A stretch of DNA of 64,000 nucleotides, from positions 2,212,001 through 2,276,000 of the forward strand of contig OX638333.1 in NCBI GenBank assembly GCA_951812895.1, written 5' to 3'. Source of the stretch: an uncultured Roseovarius sp. GTDB taxonomy: Bacteria > Pseudomonadota > Alphaproteobacteria > Rhodobacterales > Rhodobacteraceae. Of the stretch, positions 34,292 through 42,115 are shown one piece after another (position 1 is the stretch's first letter; each line of letters opens with the position of its first letter). Position numbers and translations under genes: made by a program. A model generated the notes under the pieces. That model saw only the letters and a program-made list of their open reading frames with translations, was not told where the DNA came from and did no database searches.

Positions 34292-35248
34292 CATCTGTAC
34301 AAAAATCGGGGTCTTTGCAGCTGTTGGACTTTGGGAATGGTGGGGTGAAACCCCACCCTACCGGGGCAGTGTTGCTTTGGATGTTGGTCGATTGTTTGTG
34401 TTTGAGAAAATCCCTGCGCGAAATAGCGGCTGTAGGCCGCCGCGCATCGCCAGACCGCTCCCGGCAATTGTATTTATCAATATGTCTGGAATGGTTTCTG
34501 ATCGCGGATAATAGCGTTTGCGATTGTGAGGATTTTTCGAGTCAACGCGATGGCGATAAGTTTGCTGAACTGGCGTTGGATCGCCATCCCGCGACCGGCA
34601 ATGCGCGGCTTGGGAGTTGGCGGGGTGAACCCTGCCCCATATATAGGTGACGGGGTAAATTCGCGCTATACCCAAAACAATTGGGTGAGAGACTGACAAC
34701 GACCGTGATCGAAAAAAATCAACTACTTGGGACAAGATTTGTAACCATGTAACCACCGCTGAACTGAACCAGGTGATAAGGCCACCAATTCACATAATAG
34801 CGCTCACAGACACGTAGATAGATGCTGTGATTCGCAAGTCTGAATGAACAAGAAGTTGAACAATCACATCCATTGAAGTTTCGGCTTTAGCCCATCGGAA
34901 ACATCCCACCAGCAGAGGCCGAGGATAAATTCTATGAACAACGCAATGAGTTCGATAAAGCCGTCTAAAGCGGAGTAATAAGCCCGGGGAAAAACCGGGG
35001 CGGTTAATATTGGTTGGCCGTCAGCCATTCGGCAGGGCGGATCTTCAACATTGGATGTTCGTCGCAAGGAAGAGTTGAGGGCCGGGGAACTACCAAACCA
35101 AAGGAAAACGAGATTTTTATGCGGCATCCATGTTTAACTTGCTGCGATCGGAATGTTGACATGATTTGCTAGCTTACCACTGGCGGGCGCGAATTTTGCG
35201 CAATCTTCCAATCGTTGTAGTGTGAGGAAATCTGACTAGGGATTCTGT
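34292..35248. other. Gene-poor stretch (957 bp) with short hairpins and repeat fragments
   Basis: No convincing gene is present. GTGGGGTGAAACCCCAC (about 34349-34365) is a perfect hairpin, and a similar form, GGCGGGGTGAACCCTGCC, lies near 34619. Two pieces (about 34405-34455 and 34578-34602) resemble the segment at 44600-44700. A minus-strand frame (34864-35028 or to 35127) codes a hydrophobic peptide with FIELIALFIEFILGLCWW; it has no good ribosome site and I do not call it a gene. Base composition falls noticeably after about 34,680. The stretch borders the cox cluster and looks like worn-down accessory DNA. Confidence 0.6.
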
Positions 35249-36205
35249 GTGATCGCGTCCACAAGTTCGCATATCGAGAAGATCGCGCAAGCGGTTCAAT
35301 CCGGTGCTGCCGGGGCACAGTCTCGCATTGCCGCATCTTGGTTTCGATCAATGGTCAAGCATGGGCTTGATCCGGGGCAGCAGAGCGCGCCAGAGTATCT
35401 TTCTGCCAACGACATATACAAACGAAATCAAGCGTTGGGCCGGGTTGCTGTCATCGCCAAGCCAAAGCTTGACCAGTTATTTGCGTTAGTTGGCAGTTCG
35501 GGCTGTGGCGTGGTTTTGACCGACAGGCAAGGCGTGATCGTTGACCACCGTTTCGAAGGAGCTGATATGCAGGTGTTCCATGGCTGGGGGCTTGGGGCTG
35601 GCGCAGACTGGAGCGAAGCCGCGCAAGGGACAAATGGCATCGGCACCTGTCTGACGGAACGGCGCGAGGTGATCATTCACCGCGACCAGCACTTCATGGC
35701 AAGCAACATCGCAATGAGCTGCATCGACGCCCCTGTGTATGGTGCAGAAGGTGAGATTGTTGCAGCTTTGGACGTGTCCTCGGCCCGTGCTGATCAGACA
35801 GCAACAATGAATGGAATGATCTCAGAGCTTGTGCGGCAAGCAGCCCGCAGTATTGAGACTGACAATTTTCAGGACAAATTCAGCGATGCACGTGTTCTGA
35901 TTGTGAATGATCCAACCGACGGCGTATCGTTGCTTGCGGCAAATGCAGACGACATTGTCATTGGGGCGACACGTGCGGCGCGGCGCGCGTTTGGTTTGGA
36001 AACTGAGGGCGCGCTAAAGCCTGTGCCTTTGGGTGATCTTATCGGGCAGGATAAAACGACAAAGGGTTTTGAAAGGGCGCAGCATGCCGCAGTTAAGCGC
36101 GCTTTGGTGCGCGCAGATGGGAATGTCAGCCTTGCTGCGCGCGAACTCGGGGTCTCACGGGCGACGCTTTATCGACGGATGAAGCGTCTTGGGATCGTCG
36201 GCTAA
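35249..36205 (+). CDS. GAF-domain regulator with Fis-type HTH, lacking an AAA+ domain
   Basis: The N-terminal two-thirds resembles AcoR: AASWFRSMVKHGLDP, LSGCGVVLTDRQGVIVDHR-type GAF text and EAAQGTNGIGTCLTERREVIIHR-type GAF signature, followed by a PAS-like stretch. The C-terminal 40 residues are a Fis HTH (ALVRADGNVSLAARELGVSR, then ATLYRRMKRLG). The AAA+ domain with GAFTGA that AcoR-type sigma-54 activators need is missing at 318 residues, so it probably acts as a conventional DNA-binding regulator. The start is GTG at 35249. It lies directly upstream of coxG with a perfect inverted repeat between them, so it is the likely regulator of the cox genes. Confidence 0.82.
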   Translation: MIASTSSHIEKIAQAVQSGAAGAQSRIAASWFRSMVKHGLDPGQQSAPEYLSANDIYKRNQALGRVAVIAKPKLDQLFALVGSSGCGVVLTDRQGVIVDHRFEGADMQVFHGWGLGAGADWSEAAQGTNGIGTCLTERREVIIHRDQHFMASNIAMSCIDAPVYGAEGEIVAALDVSSARADQTATMNGMISELVRQAARSIETDNFQDKFSDARVLIVNDPTDGVSLLAANADDIVIGATRAARRAFGLETEGALKPVPLGDLIGQDKTTKGFERAQHAAVKRALVRADGNVSLAARELGVSRATLYRRMKRLGIVG

Positions 36206-36208
36206 GAG

Positions 36209-36236
36209 CATTTTGTCTCAGATTTGAGACAAAATG
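36209..36236. promoter_or_regulatory. Perfect 12-bp inverted repeat upstream of coxG (candidate operator)
   Basis: CATTTTGTCTCA (36209-36220) and TGAGACAAAATG (36225-36236) are exact reverse complements with a 4-bp spacer, right after the regulator stop and 80 bp before coxG. It is followed by TAGTATATTTTC, not a proper T-run, so an operator is more likely than a terminator. Confidence 0.55.
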
Positions 36237-36315
36237 TAGTATATTTTCTTCATGCAAGTCTTCACACACTAAAACATCCTTGCTGAACTGCCTGAACTAT
36301 GCAGCAGGAATATCC

Positions 36316-36831
36316 ATGAACCTAGCCGACAACAGGAACATCGCAGCATCACGGACGGCCGTCTGGGCCGCCATCCTTGATCCTGAGGTTCTCAGAACCT
36401 GCATCCCGGGTTGCAAAGAAGTGACCGGTACGGTCGATGACGGGTTCGAAGCAGTCGTGGTGCAAAAGGTCGGTCCGGTGAAGGCAACTTTCAAAGGCCA
36501 AGTGGAAGTTTCGGACATCATCCAGGGCGAAAGCTTGACGCTGACAGGCCAAGGCAAAGGCGGTCCTGCAGGTTTTGCCAAGGCGGCCGCAAAGCTCAGA
36601 TTTTTGGACACCGATGATGGCGGAACTGTGTTGTACTATGACATGGATGCCAAGGTCGGCGGTAAGTTGGCGCAACTCGGCAGTCGCATCATTGACGGGT
36701 TCACCAAGAAACTTGCCGATCAGTTCTTTGAACGGTTCCAGGAAAGACTGGAGGACCAAACTGATGCTGACGATACCGAAGAAAATGACGAGAAACCAAA
36801 AAAGGGTTGGATCGGGCGCCTGTTAGGCTGA
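36316..36831 (+). CDS. coxG: CoxG-type SRPBCC protein
   Basis: The START/SRPBCC fold of CoxG is visible: AVWAAILDPEVLRTCIPGCKEVTG, VGPVKATFKGQVEVSDI, GFAKAAAKLRF and KLAQLGSRIIDGFTKKLADQFF. After residue 145 comes an acidic linker (DADDTEENDEKPKK) and a short end WIGRLLG that may touch the membrane; CoxG is proposed to recruit CO dehydrogenase to the membrane. I used the ATG at 36316 (AGGAA upstream) rather than 36280. It heads the coxG-S-L-M operon. Confidence 0.9.
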   Translation: MNLADNRNIAASRTAVWAAILDPEVLRTCIPGCKEVTGTVDDGFEAVVVQKVGPVKATFKGQVEVSDIIQGESLTLTGQGKGGPAGFAKAAAKLRFLDTDDGGTVLYYDMDAKVGGKLAQLGSRIIDGFTKKLADQFFERFQERLEDQTDADDTEENDEKPKKGWIGRLLG

Positions 36832-36864
36832 AGCGCCGATCTGCAATTTTTAAGGGAGGAAAAC

Positions 36865-37347
36865 ATGCCAACAATTACCATGAATGTGAACGGGGCGCCT
36901 GTCTCGGTGGAGGTGGAGAACCGAACGGTGCTTTCCTCTGCCTTGCGCGAAGGTCTGGGAATGACTGGGACTCACATCGGCTGTGACACCAGCCAGTGCG
37001 GTGCCTGTGTTGTACACGTCAACGGCAAAGCGGTGAAGTCATGCACAATCTTTGCCCTCGAAGCAGATGGAGCTGATGTGGAGACCATCGAAGGGCAGGC
37101 CCATGCCGATGGATCGTTAAATGTGCTCCAGCAGGCGTTTCAGGATCATCACGGGCTGCAGTGCGGATTTTGCACACCGGGTATGATCATGAGCGCTGCG
37201 GCTCTCCTGAAAGAAAATCCAAAACCGACAGAGGCTGAGATCCGCGACTATCTGGAAGGCAATATCTGCCGCTGCACAGGCTACCAGGGCATCGTCGACG
37301 CAATCATGGCTGCAAGCGGTCAATCGACCGCCATCGCAGCTGAATAG
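36865..37347 (+). CDS. coxS: Small [2Fe-2S] subunit of a CO-dehydrogenase-like molybdenum hydroxylase
   Basis: The 160-residue protein has both iron-sulfur sites: the ferredoxin-type cluster with C40, C45, C48 and C60 ([14 protein letters not shown]) and the alpha-helical cluster with C100, C103, C135 and C137 (CGFCTPGM and CRCTGY). The spacing is that of the xanthine oxidase family. It passes electrons from the molybdenum site in CoxL to the FAD of CoxM. AAGGGAGGAAAAC precedes the start. It is followed by coxL 13 bp later. Confidence 0.95.
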   Translation: MPTITMNVNGAPVSVEVENRTVLSSALREGLGMTGTHIGCDTSQCGACVVHVNGKAVKSCTIFALEADGADVETIEGQAHADGSLNVLQQAFQDHHGLQCGFCTPGMIMSAAALLKENPKPTEAEIRDYLEGNICRCTGYQGIVDAIMAASGQSTAIAAE

Positions 37348-37360
37348 GGAGGACAAGGAT

Positions 37361-39730
37361 ATGGCAGCAGATGGTGGAATGGGTCACGCGACCAAACGCC
37401 GTGAGGACGTGCGTTTCCTGACAGGGCGCGGCAAATACACGGACGATTATACGCCCGCCAAGACCAGCTATTGCGCCTTTGCACGCTCAACCGTTGCGAA
37501 TGGCAAAATCAACAGCATCGACACAACGGCGGCCGCCGAAATGCCGGGCGTTGTTGCGGTGTTCAAGGGTGAAGATTTCGCAGAGGTTGGCGGTAATCCA
37601 GCAGGCTGGGCTATCGTTTCACGCGATGGCACACCAATGCAGGAACCCAAGCGGCCAGTGCTGGCTCATGGCAAGGTGCGCCATGTCGGCGATGCCTATG
37701 CCGCCGTCATTGCGGAAACGTTGGAACAGGCGATGGATGCGGTCGAGGCGATTGACGCGGATATCGATGAGTTGGATGCTGTGATCGACATGGCCGGTGC
37801 GCTGGCCAACGATAACACGCTGGTCCACGACGAGATCGGAACCAACATGTGTTTCGACTGGGGCTGGATCGAAGACAACCGCGCCGCCACAGAGGAGGCG
37901 ATCAAGAATGCGCCACATGTGACAACACTGAAACTGGTCAACAATCGGCTTGTACCCAACGCGCTGGAGCCGCGCTGCTCGATTGGTGAATATGATCCTG
38001 GCACGGGCGACTACAGGCTGACAACAACCTCGCAAAATCCACATTTAACGCGACTTTTGATAAGTGCCTTTGTGTTGGGCATCGCCGAGAACAAGCTGAC
38101 CGTGCATTCGCCCGATATGGGAGGTGGCTTTGGATCCAAGATCTATCACTACGGTGAAGAGGCTCTTGTGCTGGCAGCAGCGAAAAAGCTAAACCGTCCC
38201 GTCAAATGGACTTCGACCCGGACAGAAGCGTTTTTGTCGGATGCCCACGGTCGCGACCATGTGACCAAGATTGAGCTGGCCTGCGAAAAGGACGGCACCT
38301 TCATTGCCTTCCGGACCGAAACTATGGCCAATGTCGGTGCGTACCTGTCGAACTTCTCAACCGTGACGCCGACCTTCCTGCATGGCACGCTGATGGCAGG
38401 TAATTATACGGTGCCCAATGTCTATGTGAACGTCAAAACTGTGTTTACCAATACTGCCCCGGTCGACGCCTATCGCGGCGCGGGCCGACCAGAAGCAACA
38501 TTTAGTCTTGAGCGCGTCATCGACAAAGCTGCGCGTGAGTTGGGGATCAATCCGGTTGAAATCCGGCGCAAGAACTTCGTCAAACCCGACCAGTTCCCCT
38601 ACGCCTCAGCGGCGGGCCTGGAATATGACAGCGGCAACTATGACGCGCTCATGGACGGTTTGGAAATGCGTGCAGATTTGGCAGGGTTCGAGGCGCGATG
38701 CACGACCAGTGCCAAGAACGGCAAGCTCCGCGGCCTGGGCATCAATAGCTACATCGAGGCATGCGGCATCGCACCGTCAAACTTGGTCGGTGTGCTCGGG
38801 TCCCGCATTGGCCTTTACGATGCCGCGACCGTACGTGTGAATGCGACGGGAAATATCTCGGTCATGGTAGGTGCACACAGCCACGGGCAGGGGCATGAAA
38901 CGGCTTTTCCGCAAGTGGTTGCAGACATGCTGGGGATTGATCCGATGTCGGTCGAGATTGTGCATGGCGACACGTCGAAAATCCCGTTCGGAATGGGAAC
39001 CTACGGGTCGCGCAGTCTTGCGGTTTGCGGGTCCGCTGTGTTCCGGGCAACAGAGAAGATCATCAAGAAAGCCACGTTGATCGCTGCCCATATGGTGGAG
39101 GCCAAACCTGAGGACGTGAATTTCACCGATGGTGAGTTCGCGGTCAAAGGCACCAACAAAAAGGTGAGCTTCGGGGATGTGGCGCTCAAAGCCTATATTC
39201 CACATGATTTCCCGATTGAAGCAATTGAACCGGGGCTTGAGGAAACCGCCTTCTACGATCCGGCCAACTTCACCTACCCTGCTGGCGCTTATGCCTGCGA
39301 GGTCGAGGTGGATCCGGATACGGGCAAAGTCGAGATATGTTCCATGGTTGCGATGGATGACTTTGGCAATGTGGTCAATCCGCTGATCGTGACCGGGCAG
39401 GTCCAGGGCGGGCTTGCGCAAGGGATTGGGCAGGCGCTGCTGGAACACGGGGTCTATGATGAAAACGGACAGCTTTTGTCCGGGTCCCTGATGGATTACG
39501 CCATGCCGCGCGCGGATGATCTGCCCAACCTGGTGGTGGATCATAGCAATGCCACCGCCTGCACCCACAACCCCATCGGAGTGAAGGGCTGCGGTGAGGC
39601 CGGGGCCATAGGTTCACCCCCAACGGTCGTGAATGCAGTGATCGACGCGCTCCAGCGCGGCGGGCATGATGTGGAACATATCGACATGCCGGTGTCACCC
39701 GGGCGTGTCTGGGCTGCGATGAACGGATGA
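37361..39730 (+). CDS. coxL: Large molybdopterin subunit, form II CoxL type
   Basis: The 789-residue protein has the xanthine oxidase large-subunit pattern: RREDVRFLTGRGKYTDD, DMGGGFGSK, the active-site loop AYRGAGR at residues 370-376, GQGHETAF and GVKGCGEAGAIGSPP near the end with the catalytic Glu. AYRGAGR is the form II signature; true form I CO dehydrogenases have AYXCSFR with the Cu-binding cysteine. The gene order S-L-M also fits form II. Form II enzymes are widespread in Roseobacters, but alone they have not been linked to CO oxidation, so the substrate should be left open. Confidence 0.93.
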   Translation: MAADGGMGHATKRREDVRFLTGRGKYTDDYTPAKTSYCAFARSTVANGKINSIDTTAAAEMPGVVAVFKGEDFAEVGGNPAGWAIVSRDGTPMQEPKRPVLAHGKVRHVGDAYAAVIAETLEQAMDAVEAIDADIDELDAVIDMAGALANDNTLVHDEIGTNMCFDWGWIEDNRAATEEAIKNAPHVTTLKLVNNRLVPNALEPRCSIGEYDPGTGDYRLTTTSQNPHLTRLLISAFVLGIAENKLTVHSPDMGGGFGSKIYHYGEEALVLAAAKKLNRPVKWTSTRTEAFLSDAHGRDHVTKIELACEKDGTFIAFRTETMANVGAYLSNFSTVTPTFLHGTLMAGNYTVPNVYVNVKTVFTNTAPVDAYRGAGRPEATFSLERVIDKAARELGINPVEIRRKNFVKPDQFPYASAAGLEYDSGNYDALMDGLEMRADLAGFEARCTTSAKNGKLRGLGINSYIEACGIAPSNLVGVLGSRIGLYDAATVRVNATGNISVMVGAHSHGQGHETAFPQVVADMLGIDPMSVEIVHGDTSKIPFGMGTYGSRSLAVCGSAVFRATEKIIKKATLIAAHMVEAKPEDVNFTDGEFAVKGTNKKVSFGDVALKAYIPHDFPIEAIEPGLEETAFYDPANFTYPAGAYACEVEVDPDTGKVEICSMVAMDDFGNVVNPLIVTGQVQGGLAQGIGQALLEHGVYDENGQLLSGSLMDYAMPRADDLPNLVVDHSNATACTHNPIGVKGCGEAGAIGSPPTVVNAVIDALQRGGHDVEHIDMPVSPGRVWAAMNG

Positions 39731-39784
39731 TCTGGATCTTGCTGGGGTGGCATTGCTGCCCTGTCAGCCAGAGAGGAGAAACAG

Positions 39785-40573
39785 ATGTACAATTTTGAAT
39801 TTACAAAACCTAAAACAGTAGAAGAGGCCGCAACCGCTATGGCTGCAGAAGGTGCACAAGCGCTGGGTGGTGGGCAGACTTTGATTCCGACCATGAAACA
39901 ACGGCTTGCCTCACCCGAAGTACTGGTCAGCATGACCGATATCGAAGGCATGGTCGGTGTTGCTGCGCACGGCAATACCCTAACCATCGGCGGGGCAACA
40001 ACCCATGCGCAGGTTGCTGCTGATGCAGCAGACCTCTTCCCCGGTCTGGCAGCCTTGGCCTCTGGCATCGGCGATCCGGCGGTGCGCAACCGGGGCACTA
40101 TCGGTGGATCGTTGGCCAACAACGATCCGGCGGCGTGCTACCCTGCCGGTGCGCTTGGGTCTGGTGCCACGGTCACGACCAACAAGCGCGACATCACCGC
40201 GGACGACTACTTCCAAGGCATGTTTGAAACTGCGCTGGACGAGGATGAAATCATCACTTCGGTCAGTTTCCCCATACCGGAAAAAGCTAATTACCAAAAA
40301 TTTGAACAACCGGCGTCTCGCTTCGCACTGGTGGGGGTCTTTGCCGCCAAATTTAACGACGGTGTCCGAGTCGCCGTAACTGGGGCATCGAACGTTGGTG
40401 TGCACCGCTGGACAGAGGCCGAAACAGCGCTGAACAGCAACTTTTCAGAAAGTGCGATTGATGGAATGTCCGGAAACGCCAATGATATGATTGCCGATCT
40501 GCACGGATCGGCGAAGTATCGGGCTCATCTGGTTGGTGTATTGACTCGCCGCGCTGTAGCTGGCTGTGGGTAA
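39785..40573 (+). CDS. coxM: Medium FAD-binding subunit, CoxM type
   Basis: The FAD-binding motifs of the family are present: ALGGGQTLIPTMKQRLA near the N-terminus and the second motif NRGTIGGSLANNDPAACYP with the TIGGS block. The C-terminal part contains EDEIITSVSFP and the late domain ends RAHLVGVLTRRAV. The 262-residue length is normal. It moves electrons from CoxS to the acceptor. GAGAGGAGAAACAG precedes the start. No maturation genes (coxD, coxE, coxF) follow; an IS6-family remnant begins about 230 bp downstream. Confidence 0.93.
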   Translation: MYNFEFTKPKTVEEAATAMAAEGAQALGGGQTLIPTMKQRLASPEVLVSMTDIEGMVGVAAHGNTLTIGGATTHAQVAADAADLFPGLAALASGIGDPAVRNRGTIGGSLANNDPAACYPAGALGSGATVTTNKRDITADDYFQGMFETALDEDEIITSVSFPIPEKANYQKFEQPASRFALVGVFAAKFNDGVRVAVTGASNVGVHRWTEAETALNSNFSESAIDGMSGNANDMIADLHGSAKYRAHLVGVLTRRAVAGCG

Positions 40574-40799
40574 TCCTGACATGGCAATATCGACCACGAC
40601 GAGGTTCTCGTTGTGGTCTCCTTTTAGATCAACTAAATAACAACGGTATAGCGGGCTGTAACATCGTAGATGAGCATCTCTTTCAACCCAACCCTACTCG
40701 GTGCGGATCCAATAAGTGGTCATGATGCTGTCAGAGGAAGTCGAACCAGCCCTAGTTTGTCGCGGAAAACGTGTATCTATGCGGAACAAAATTGAGTCT
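40574..40799. other. Non-coding gap between coxM and the transposase remnant
   Basis: No gene is seen. The left end of the IS6-type element should fall here, but no clean copy of its terminal repeat is visible, so this end seems eroded or deleted. Confidence 0.4.
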
Positions 40800-41371
40800 A
40801 CTTGGTAAGTGCGGCGGTTCTGTTCAGTCTGAAGTTGGCTCGTGATTAGAAGTGCTTTTCTTGATTGAAGTGGTTTTGAACCGACGAGTGAATAGAGACG
40901 AATTTTTGCAGAGATCGCCACTGTCGAAAACGCAACATCGCACGTTGTCGCCGCCGAAACGGAAGGTGTGAATTCTCAACGCGATTGTTCAGCCAGCGCC
41001 CTGTGATTTGCCGTCGAGAACTGCTGTTTACCTTCGTTGCGGCGCCGTAAGACTTCAGCCGGTCCGTGAAGACAGCATCAGGTTGGCCGTAGCGTTTTAT
41101 TGATTTTCACGAAAACCTCGTCGAGATGCCATTACCAATTCGAGTGTGACTGGTGAATTGCAACCCGCCTTCGATAAATGTTCGCAGCGAATATCGGGCC
41201 AAATCGGCTCCACCAAAACCGGATGGTTTCACGGCTGACATCGATTCGACGCTCATGCAGCATGTCTTCGACATTGCGAAGAGAGAGCGGGAACCTGACG
41301 TACATCATCACCGCAAGTCTGATGATCTCGGGGCTGGTTTTGAAGTAACGGAATGGAGAGCGTTTTGTCAT
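40800..41371 (-). pseudogene. Decayed IS6-family transposase
   Basis: Translated on the minus strand, the first 79 codons (41371-41135) give a good IS6/IS26-type N-terminus with FRYFKTSPEIIRLAVMMYV and SLRNVEDMLHERRIDVSRET. An in-frame TAA then breaks the sequence just before WHLDEVFVKIN, the first catalytic Asp. About 50 codons are missing and the frame shifts; the frame resumes with YGQPDAVFTDRLKSYGAA (second Asp), RWLNNRVENSHLPFRRRQRA (Glu) and ends near FVSIHSSVQNHFNQEKHF at about 40855. The copy cannot be functional. It marks past insertion at the edge of the cox cluster. Confidence 0.85.
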
Positions 41372-41406
41372 TCAGTGACGCTACAAAATCGAATGACCAG
41401 CCTCAA

Positions 41407-41428
41407 GCTGGTTTAATCCGACACTGCC
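41407..41428 (-). repeat. Probable right terminal repeat of the IS6-family remnant
   Basis: On the minus strand the sequence reads GGCAGTGTCGGATTAAACCA, 36 bp before the transposase start. It resembles the GGCACTGT ends of IS6-family elements. The opposite end was not found. Confidence 0.4.
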
Positions 41429-41944
41429 ATCCCACGCACAGGGTGATTCTGCGGCACAAATCTTCGATTGAGAACTCATAAAACAGCGCGCCTAGCGCAA
41501 CTTGTCCTGGCGCAGATATTTGGTGAGGCTTTTGGCCAATTCTTGCCTACATCCGTTTTCAGTCATGTAGCCTAGGGTCTGGCGGCTCTTAACATAAGCC
41601 CACCCAAAGCTGCTTGATACTGATGCGCTTAGGTACACCCGGTGACGGCCTTGCGTCCCGTATCATTGGATTTATGATCTGACCTGTGAAATTACTTTCG
41701 TCGTGCTCTGCAACCCTTTCCGAAGCCCCAAGCTCTGCCAAGCACAAAGTGCGCGCAAGGACAATCCATTCGTCGGCACCGGGTTACGCATCTAGATTGC
41801 CTGCCTCGCATGATAGCGTCCCTTGCGGTTAACAATGTTCTTAACCTTGCCTGCCACGAGAGCACCAAATGCAACCTTAAAACGGGCAATCACCCTGTAA
41901 TGAAAGGGTCTTATTTGTTTTCAAAGACATAAGAAAAGTAGGGT
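41429..41944. other. Non-coding or decayed stretch between IS remnant and ffs (516 bp)
   Basis: All frames are broken by stops and nothing is recognised. It could hold further worn-out accessory genes. The end next to ffs (about 41,890-41,944) is AT-rich (CTTTTCTTATG on the minus strand) and may serve as the transcription end of ffs. Confidence 0.5.
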
Positions 41945-42038
41945 GAGAGGCTGGACAACGACCCAAGCGGGGCTCGTTACGGCTGCTTCCTTCCGGACCT
42001 GACCGGGTTGGCGAGGTGCCTGCCCGCGCCAACCTCTC
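41945..42038 (-). ncRNA. ffs: Signal recognition particle RNA (4.5S, small bacterial type)
   Basis: The minus strand carries the conserved SRP domain IV core GGTCAGGTCCGGAAGGAAGC followed by AGCC, with the GGAA tetraloop and the Ffh-binding internal loop. The ends GAGAGGTTGG and CCAGCCTCTC pair to close the hairpin, which fixes the borders at 94 nt. It works with Ffh in co-translational membrane targeting. A promoter-like pair stands 8 bp upstream of the inferred 5' end. Confidence 0.95.
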
Positions 42039-42045
42039 AACTGGT

Positions 42046-42074
42046 CATATAATCGGCGTTTGGTGGATTCGCAA
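42046..42074 (-). promoter_or_regulatory. Candidate sigma-70 promoter of ffs
   Basis: On the minus strand TTGCGA (42069-42074) and TATATG (42046-42051) are 17 bp apart, and the -10 box lies 8 bp before the inferred 5' end of the SRP RNA. Confidence 0.6.
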
Positions 42075-42115
42075 GATAGAGGTTTTGTGGCTAGGCTGGG
42101 CGAAGGTGAACTTTA

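Noticed and set aside
34864-35127. Small minus-strand frame with a hydrophobic stretch (FIELIALFIEFILGLCWW)
   Set aside because: No ribosome site, no known family and repeat-rich surroundings; mentioned in the gap entry but not called as a gene.
36209-36236. Inverted repeat before coxG as a terminator of the regulator gene
   Set aside because: Arms are AT-rich and no T-run follows on either strand, so an operator fits better.
38777-39568. Minus-strand frame (263 codons) opposite coxL
   Set aside because: Antisense to conserved coxL motifs, with no domain and no ribosome site.
35249-40573. Claim that the cluster lets the organism live on or oxidise CO
   Set aside because: CoxL has the form II loop AYRGAGR and no form I set or maturation genes are seen, so CO oxidation cannot be claimed.
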